Source: Planctomycetaceae bacterium (GTDB lineage: Bacteria; Planctomycetota; Planctomycetia; Pirellulales; Pirellulaceae). Taken from it: DNA of 37,567 nt. Location: positions 1 through 37,567 of the forward strand of contig JABHUV010000251.1 in the NCBI GenBank assembly GCA_018658605.1. Direction: 5' to 3'. Below the pieces are notes generated by a model. The model did no database searches and had not been told where the DNA came from. It saw nothing but the letters and a program-made list of their open reading frames with translations. Position 1 is the stretch's first letter, and every line of letters starts with the position of its first letter. The position numbers and the translations under genes are program-made. Shown piece by piece: positions 33,680-37,567 of this stretch.

Positions 33680-33719
33680 AATGATTATTCCTTTGTTTGA
33701 AATTGACTGCTCTGAAATT

Positions 33720-33747
33720 GCAGTGATCAGGAACAGGTGATCACTGC
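33720..33747. promoter_or_regulatory. 10-bp perfect inverted repeat upstream of the LETLE-leader gene
   Basis: GCAGTGATCA (33720-33729) and TGATCACTGC (33738-33747), loop GGAACAGG, lie 41 nt upstream of the minus-strand start at 33679. This is well placed for a regulator operator, or for a 5' hairpin in the minus-strand message. Confidence 0.45.
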
Positions 33748-33853
33748 GAGGGACTTTCCCTGCTATTTACTTAGGTTGCCAAGCCCCGACAAAAGGCGCC
33801 CTTGATTATGGTAAGGTTTTCAAAAAGACCATAAATTGATTCGAGGTTACACA

Positions 33854-33908
33854 ATTTGACGCCAATTGGACTGTGTTGTTACGAAAACGAAGTGATGGGG
33901 CGTCAAAT
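33854..33908. other. 10-bp perfect inverted repeat, long loop
   Basis: ATTTGACGCC (33854-33863) is the exact reverse complement of GGCGTCAAAT (33899-33908), separated by 35 nt. It may be paired operator half-sites with the promoter between them, or a large RNA stem-loop. Confidence 0.4.
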
Positions 33909-33925
33909 GGGGGAATAAGCAAGAC

Positions 33926-33972
33926 AGGGGTGTTGGGTGGTGTTTTTCGAACTATTTTTACGCGACACCCCT
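33926..33972 (+). other. Candidate antiterminator stem
   Basis: AGGGGTGTTG (33926-33935) pairs with CGACACCCCT (33963-33972): 10 bp with one G-U. It uses the same ACACCCC bases that form the left arm of the terminator at 33966-33982, so only one of the two stems can exist at a time. Confidence 0.45.
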
Positions 33973-33989
33973 AAATGGGGTGGTTTTTT
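33966..33989 (+). terminator. Rho-independent terminator-like hairpin in the metalloprotease leader
   Basis: CACCCC (33966-33971), loop TAAAT, GGGGTG (33977-33982), one G, then six T (33984-33989). It is a compact classical terminator shape pointing right with no plus-strand gene upstream of it in this region, and lies 285 nt before the start at 34274. Confidence 0.6.
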
Positions 33990-34143
33990 ACTCGCTTCTC
34001 GCACAATCGGAACATTCGGTTTATGTCGACCTTGTAATAATCCGAATAAACAGAATAAGCCTCTTTACATAGGCGTGGGTAAAATCTGCGCACGCCCTAT
34101 TTTGAAGCGGCCACATTGCTGAATAGCAGTGGTAATTGATAAA

Positions 34144-34164
34144 ACCCGCAATTTGATTGCGGGT
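34144..34164. terminator. 9-bp perfect hairpin, terminator-like on the minus strand
   Basis: ACCCGCAAT, loop TTG, ATTGCGGGT. On the minus strand the stem is followed by TTTTAT, on the plus strand by AATTCCCC, so it would stop leftward transcripts entering the region. On the plus strand it would be a leader hairpin 110 nt before the start codon. Confidence 0.4.
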
Positions 34165-34273
34165 AATTCCCCTGTAGCTACAATGCGAATAATTGTTGTG
34201 GTTACCGGGAAAGTATAGAAACGCGAAGAGTATTTACGAGTCCATCCGTCGTACCGACAGGAATTCCGCCAAG

Positions 34274-37200
34274 ATGAAGAAAAGCCAAAAGAGCAACACT
34301 AATCTTCCCCAGCGTCGCATGTTCTTAGAGACGCTTGAAGACCGCCGTTTACTTGCCGGAGTGCCAGTGCTAGCTGGCATCCAAACCAATAATGGTGATC
34401 TATTGAACGAAGGTGATGTGTTAAATGTTGCACCTCAGGAAATCGTATTGAATTTCAATCAGGACGCAGAGATCGATCCGGCGTCGTTGGGTTCTGTGAC
34501 GATTTTGCGTAGTGGTGGCGATGGAAGTTTTAATGAAGCTTCTGCCACCAGTCACTTTGGCACTGGTGGTGTTGTGGATATTGCGTTTGCAGCTCAAGCT
34601 GGCGGCGCTGGTGGTAATGGCATAGAAATTATCGTTTCTAAGAGCGATCATAATAACGCCTCGGGTCCGACCATCGTCGTCGATGTTGACGGCACTACGG
34701 TATTAGTTGACCTCAACACAAATGCGGGTAACGAGACAACAGCCGAGTTACTCATTAACGCAATTAATGGCGATACTGCATCGTCGGCATTGATAACAGC
34801 TTCGTTGTTAGAGGGCGATGGCGCTACGGATATTACCGCAGCCGCGACCGACTATTCGCCGATTGTACTGAGTGGTTCAAACGATGAAGTGATCGAAGCT
34901 GGTTACATAGGTGTGGACGAGTCTGCCCGACAAGTCGTCTTTCGCTTCCGGGAAGCGTTAACTGATGAGGCATATCAAGTTTCAGTACGGGGTGCGGGAG
35001 CAACTGCTTTGAGTGACCTTGATGGATCAGTCTTTCGTGATGGTGAAGGTGACTTTACTCGTAATTTCCGACTCGACCTCGGACCACAAATAGAAGCCGT
35101 TGTTCCTCAACCAGTGGTGCGCGACCCCGCTTTAGGATTACAGCAACTCAAAGATACGATTCATGTCTACTTTAACGAAGACAATCTTGATTCTTCTCTG
35201 GCGGAGGATAAAGATTTCTATCCTTTGATATTTACCAACGACACTGTTGAGAATACGGACGACATCGTATTCTTGCCAACGGAAGTAACCTATTCACCTG
35301 AATCAGACTTGGTTGTGTTGAAATACGGAAGTGATTTGGACGAACTGGCCGGAGCGGGAGATGGAACGTTTCGCTTGCGGATTGGTGCCAAAGAATATCA
35401 AGATAATAACAGCCTGCCGTTCACTCCAATTCAACTAAATCTGAGTTTAATCGGCGATGCGGCGACGAGTTATGACACAGCGACTACGATTGGCAAGACA
35501 ATGTCGGTCTTTGGCGATGGCGTTGCCGCTGAGGATGGGATTGGTTTTACGATTACCGATGTGGATGGTGGGGCAACCCCGTTTGAGTTTGACGGAGGCG
35601 TAATCCTGCAAATTCAGGATATTTCTTTGATCGCCGAAGGTGACTATTTCATTATTAACGACGGAAATCAACCTCCTGTGACTTTTGAGTTTGATAGCGA
35701 TTCATTACTGGGTCAACAAGACGCTGTTGCAATCATCTATACGGGAGCCGAAACAGCTGAAGAATTAGCTGCCTTAGTTGACGAAGCGATAGCATCTTCG
35801 GGCCTAGAAGTAGCAAGTAACGTGCTTTTAGGGGGCGAAATTCATCTTGGCTGGAATCAGGGCCTGGCCGTCGATTTAACTGCTGCCCCCGGTTTACAAC
35901 TGGAAGATAGCACGGAACTGAATGATGACGGTGCCCGACGCGTACAAGTTATCAACCGGCCAAGTTTCAGCGCCAGTGATGTCGCCGATGCAATTTCATC
36001 ATCGATCAATGCAGCAGGTAATTCGAAGTTGCATGCGAGTCGCGTGGGCATGTTAGCAGGGGATTCCCGAATAGCACTCGTCGGTGTTGAAGCTGTTACG
36101 GTTTCGACTGTCTTTAACGTGGCTATATTTGAGTCCTTGATTGTTAAGGGCAATATTGGTGATGACGGTTTTGATCCACGTACTGCTATTCCGAACCCAG
36201 GTGCTGAAGACGAACCGGGTCATCGCGATATCCGAGTACAGGATCATTTGCTGGTCGGCGGCGCTTACTTGACGGTTCCCGCCGGTGGATTTCAGGACGG
36301 CGACGTTATTGAAGTCACCAATGGGTTGAAAAGTAATGTGTTAGAGTTTGACAGTGACGATGAATTGTTGGATTCGTCCAATATCGCGATACCATTTTCT
36401 GGTTTAGAGACTCCGGAGCAACTCGCCGATAAATTAGCACTCGCGTTGCAGGATTTGGGAACGGTCTATAGTGCCAAACATACAGAAGGTGGAGAAATTT
36501 CAGTTCTGTTGGCTGAAGACTATTACGTCGATGGCTTAGATACTGGGTTGGTCGTCGATGAGGCTCCTGCTGCTCGTGGGGGTGTGACTACGCTCGACTA
36601 CAGTTTCCCAGTTCAATATGGTATCGATCCACTGGGTAACAGACTACTCAATGTAATCACGGAAAGTCAAAAACAACGTGCTCGTGAAATATTTGAGATG
36701 TACGGACAGGCTTTTGGCTTGACCTTTGTGGAAACCGATGCGGCTGGGCTCAAAATTGTCACCGGTGATATGCGAGCCATCGACCCAACGATTCCCATAG
36801 GACCCGGTGGCGTGTTGGGGTTGTCATCGTTTGGGGGAGACACCGGCATTGGGATTATGGATCTACAGGATTTTCAAAATGCTGAGGATGATGAGTACGG
36901 TGGTCCGTGGTTTAAAACAGCATTTCATGAAATCGGGCATTTGCTAGGACTTGGTCATACAGACGCTTTAGCTCCATTTACGGTTATGAATAGTGATATA
37001 GATCTTGGATTCGGGCAAGCGATAGAGTCACGCTTTCCAGGTGATCATGATGTGGCACATGGGCAATATCTGTACGGCGTTCGCACTGGTGATTTGGATC
37101 TTTATGAAATAGATATCACCGAAGCAGGCACACTCGATATTGAGACGTTTGCTGAGCGTTTGACAGATGTTAGTTTGTTGGATACTGCGGTATCTGTATT

Positions 37201-37567
37201 TCGCGACGTATTGACGGTCGACGAAGATGGATCCGCCATCGTCAATGGCAAAGAGTTGGTTGCTCGTAACGATGACTACTTTAGCGAAGATTCCAAGTTG
37301 ACGATCGATGTGACCAAAGGGCGCTATTACATCGGTGTTAGTTCGACCGGAAACAACTCCTACGACCCCGCTGTTGAAGGTACTGGCCAAGGCGGCAAAA
37401 CGCAGGGCGACTATGAGTTGCGATTAGTGTTTAGTAAAACGGCTGATGATTTTATCACCGACACCTCTGGGATAGATTTGGACGCTGACGGTGACGGAAT
37501 TCCCGGCGGTACGCTCAATACATGGTTTAATGTAACTGAAACTGACGCTATTCCTGGCGGCACTGAG
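34274..37567 (+). CDS. Very large exported metzincin (matrixin-like) metalloprotease, 3' end beyond the window
   Basis: The frame from ATG 34274 stays open to the window end, giving 1,098 residues with no stop. The N-terminus has KKSQKSN, then MFLETLEDRRLLAG (residues 16-29), the same export-leader type as the divergent gene. A long region of repeated beta-rich modules follows. The zinc site is at residues 885-895 (HEIGHLLGLGH), with the Met-turn FTVM shortly after, the metzincin layout of matrixins. Then comes a bacterial pre-peptidase C-terminal-like domain (GDLDLYEIDI, KGRYYIGVSSTGNNSYDP). The last visible residues contain a calcium-type DLDADGDGIPGG. Probably a secreted or surface-anchored protease; its substrate is unknown. 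It may be co-regulated with the divergent LETLE-leader gene. Confidence 0.85.
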   Translation, partial: MKKSQKSNTNLPQRRMFLETLEDRRLLAGVPVLAGIQTNNGDLLNEGDVLNVAPQEIVLNFNQDAEIDPASLGSVTILRSGGDGSFNEASATSHFGTGGVVDIAFAAQAGGAGGNGIEIIVSKSDHNNASGPTIVVDVDGTTVLVDLNTNAGNETTAELLINAINGDTASSALITASLLEGDGATDITAAATDYSPIVLSGSNDEVIEAGYIGVDESARQVVFRFREALTDEAYQVSVRGAGATALSDLDGSVFRDGEGDFTRNFRLDLGPQIEAVVPQPVVRDPALGLQQLKDTIHVYFNEDNLDSSLAEDKDFYPLIFTNDTVENTDDIVFLPTEVTYSPESDLVVLKYGSDLDELAGAGDGTFRLRIGAKEYQDNNSLPFTPIQLNLSLIGDAATSYDTATTIGKTMSVFGDGVAAEDGIGFTITDVDGGATPFEFDGGVILQIQDISLIAEGDYFIINDGNQPPVTFEFDSDSLLGQQDAVAIIYTGAETAEELAALVDEAIASSGLEVASNVLLGGEIHLGWNQGLAVDLTAAPGLQLEDSTELNDDGARRVQVINRPSFSASDVADAISSSINAAGNSKLHASRVGMLAGDSRIALVGVEAVTVSTVFNVAIFESLIVKGNIGDDGFDPRTAIPNPGAEDEPGHRDIRVQDHLLVGGAYLTVPAGGFQDGDVIEVTNGLKSNVLEFDSDDELLDSSNIAIPFSGLETPEQLADKLALALQDLGTVYSAKHTEGGEISVLLAEDYYVDGLDTGLVVDEAPAARGGVTTLDYSFPVQYGIDPLGNRLLNVITESQKQRAREIFEMYGQAFGLTFVETDAAGLKIVTGDMRAIDPTIPIGPGGVLGLSSFGGDTGIGIMDLQDFQNAEDDEYGGPWFKTAFHEIGHLLGLGHTDALAPFTVMNSDIDLGFGQAIESRFPGDHDVAHGQYLYGVRTGDLDLYEIDITEAGTLDIETFAERLTDVSLLDTAVSVFRDVLTVDEDGSAIVNGKELVARNDDYFSEDSKLTIDVTKGRYYIGVSSTGNNSYDPAVEGTGQGGKTQGDYELRLVFSKTADDFITDTSGIDLDADGDGIPGGTLNTWFNVTETDAIPGGTE

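Larger units (their letters stand above)
33680..34273. other. Inverted-repeat-dense intergenic region between two divergent LETLE-leader genes
   Basis: This 594-bp region contains at least seven inverted repeats: 10-bp stems at 33720-33747 and 33854-33908, a 7-bp stem at 33806-33834, a terminator-like stem plus T6 at 33966-33989, a competing stem at 33926-33972, a bulged stem plus TTTT at 34070-34103, and stems at 34114-34131 and 34144-34164. No gene is credible in it; the 61-codon frame at 33937 overlaps the terminator hairpin. Confidence 0.6.

Noticed and set aside
33937..34122. 61-codon frame starting GTG with AGGGG upstream
   Set aside because: It overlaps the terminator hairpin and has no recognisable domain. 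Kept only as a possible leader peptide, not called as a gene.
1..37567. Searched by eye for IS elements, CRISPR repeats, phage genes, toxin-antitoxin pairs and defence islands
   Set aside because: No transposase or integrase motif, no regularly spaced repeats and no recognisable defence gene; the window reads as ordinary chromosome.

Overview
The window looks like a chromosomal piece from a planctomycete, most likely Pirellulales/Rhodopirellula-like. The evidence is sequence-level: two formylglycine-type sulfatases next to a PQQ-type propeller and an FG-GAP/VCBS protein; two secreted proteins that begin with the basic 'LETLE-R' (LEPR-XLL-like) export leader seen in Planctomycetes; a di-heme peroxidase; a thioredoxin fused to tandem YHS-like modules; a DUF11-repeat protein; an MfnB (DUF556) homologue, consistent with the archaeal-type C1 genes known in this phylum; and frequent TTG/GTG starts. 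I see no phage, IS element, CRISPR array or integrase. This is largely core or lineage-specific chromosome rather than an island.

Layout. 1-6157: 3' end of a PQQ propeller, a TPR protein, an SGSH-like sulfatase followed by an FG-GAP/VCBS protein, and a convergent arylsulfatase. 4793-8419 (minus): probable four-gene operon KAS III-like > algH/yqgE > PPP-type phosphatase > sulfatase. 8786-11099: Tat-type HExxH putative peptidase, then a UDP-sugar dehydrogenase. 11209-13355: leuC-leuD behind a candidate promoter and leader hairpin. 13512-15683: di-heme peroxidase and an exported propeller. 15712-18980: bioB (minus) diverging from a DUF11-repeat exported protein. 19121-21725 (minus): membrane protein > mfnB-like > rnd, tightly packed. 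22205-25144: small conserved protein, STN-like protein and PHA-system protein (overlapping by ATGA), and an unknown exported protein. 25331-28189: glpF-glpK and a DUF971 protein. 28211-29299 (minus): thioredoxin/YHS protein. 29300-31688: a 953-bp non-coding stretch, rho with a Gly/Arg-rich N-terminal tract, and tRNA-Ser(GGA) 25 nt downstream. 31723-33679 (minus): membrane protein and LETLE-leader protein. 33680-34273: an inverted-repeat-rich intergenic region. 34274-end: a very large LETLE-leader metzincin running off the window.

How the genes may work together. Glycerol uptake and phosphorylation (glpF/glpK), leucine biosynthesis (leuC/leuD) and biotin synthesis (bioB) are ordinary metabolism. 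The sulfatases, propellers and LETLE-leader proteins form the exported, polymer-degrading side typical of marine planctomycetes. The least explained parts are non-coding: the rho leader, and the 33.7-34.2 kb region, where two mutually exclusive stems (33926-33972 and 33966-33982 plus T6) resemble a transcription attenuator ahead of the giant metalloprotease. No complete new defence or mobile system is visible. The best candidates for something undescribed are that leader, the Rho tract, the Asp-to-Glu change in the RNase D catalytic set, and the mfnB-rnd pairing.
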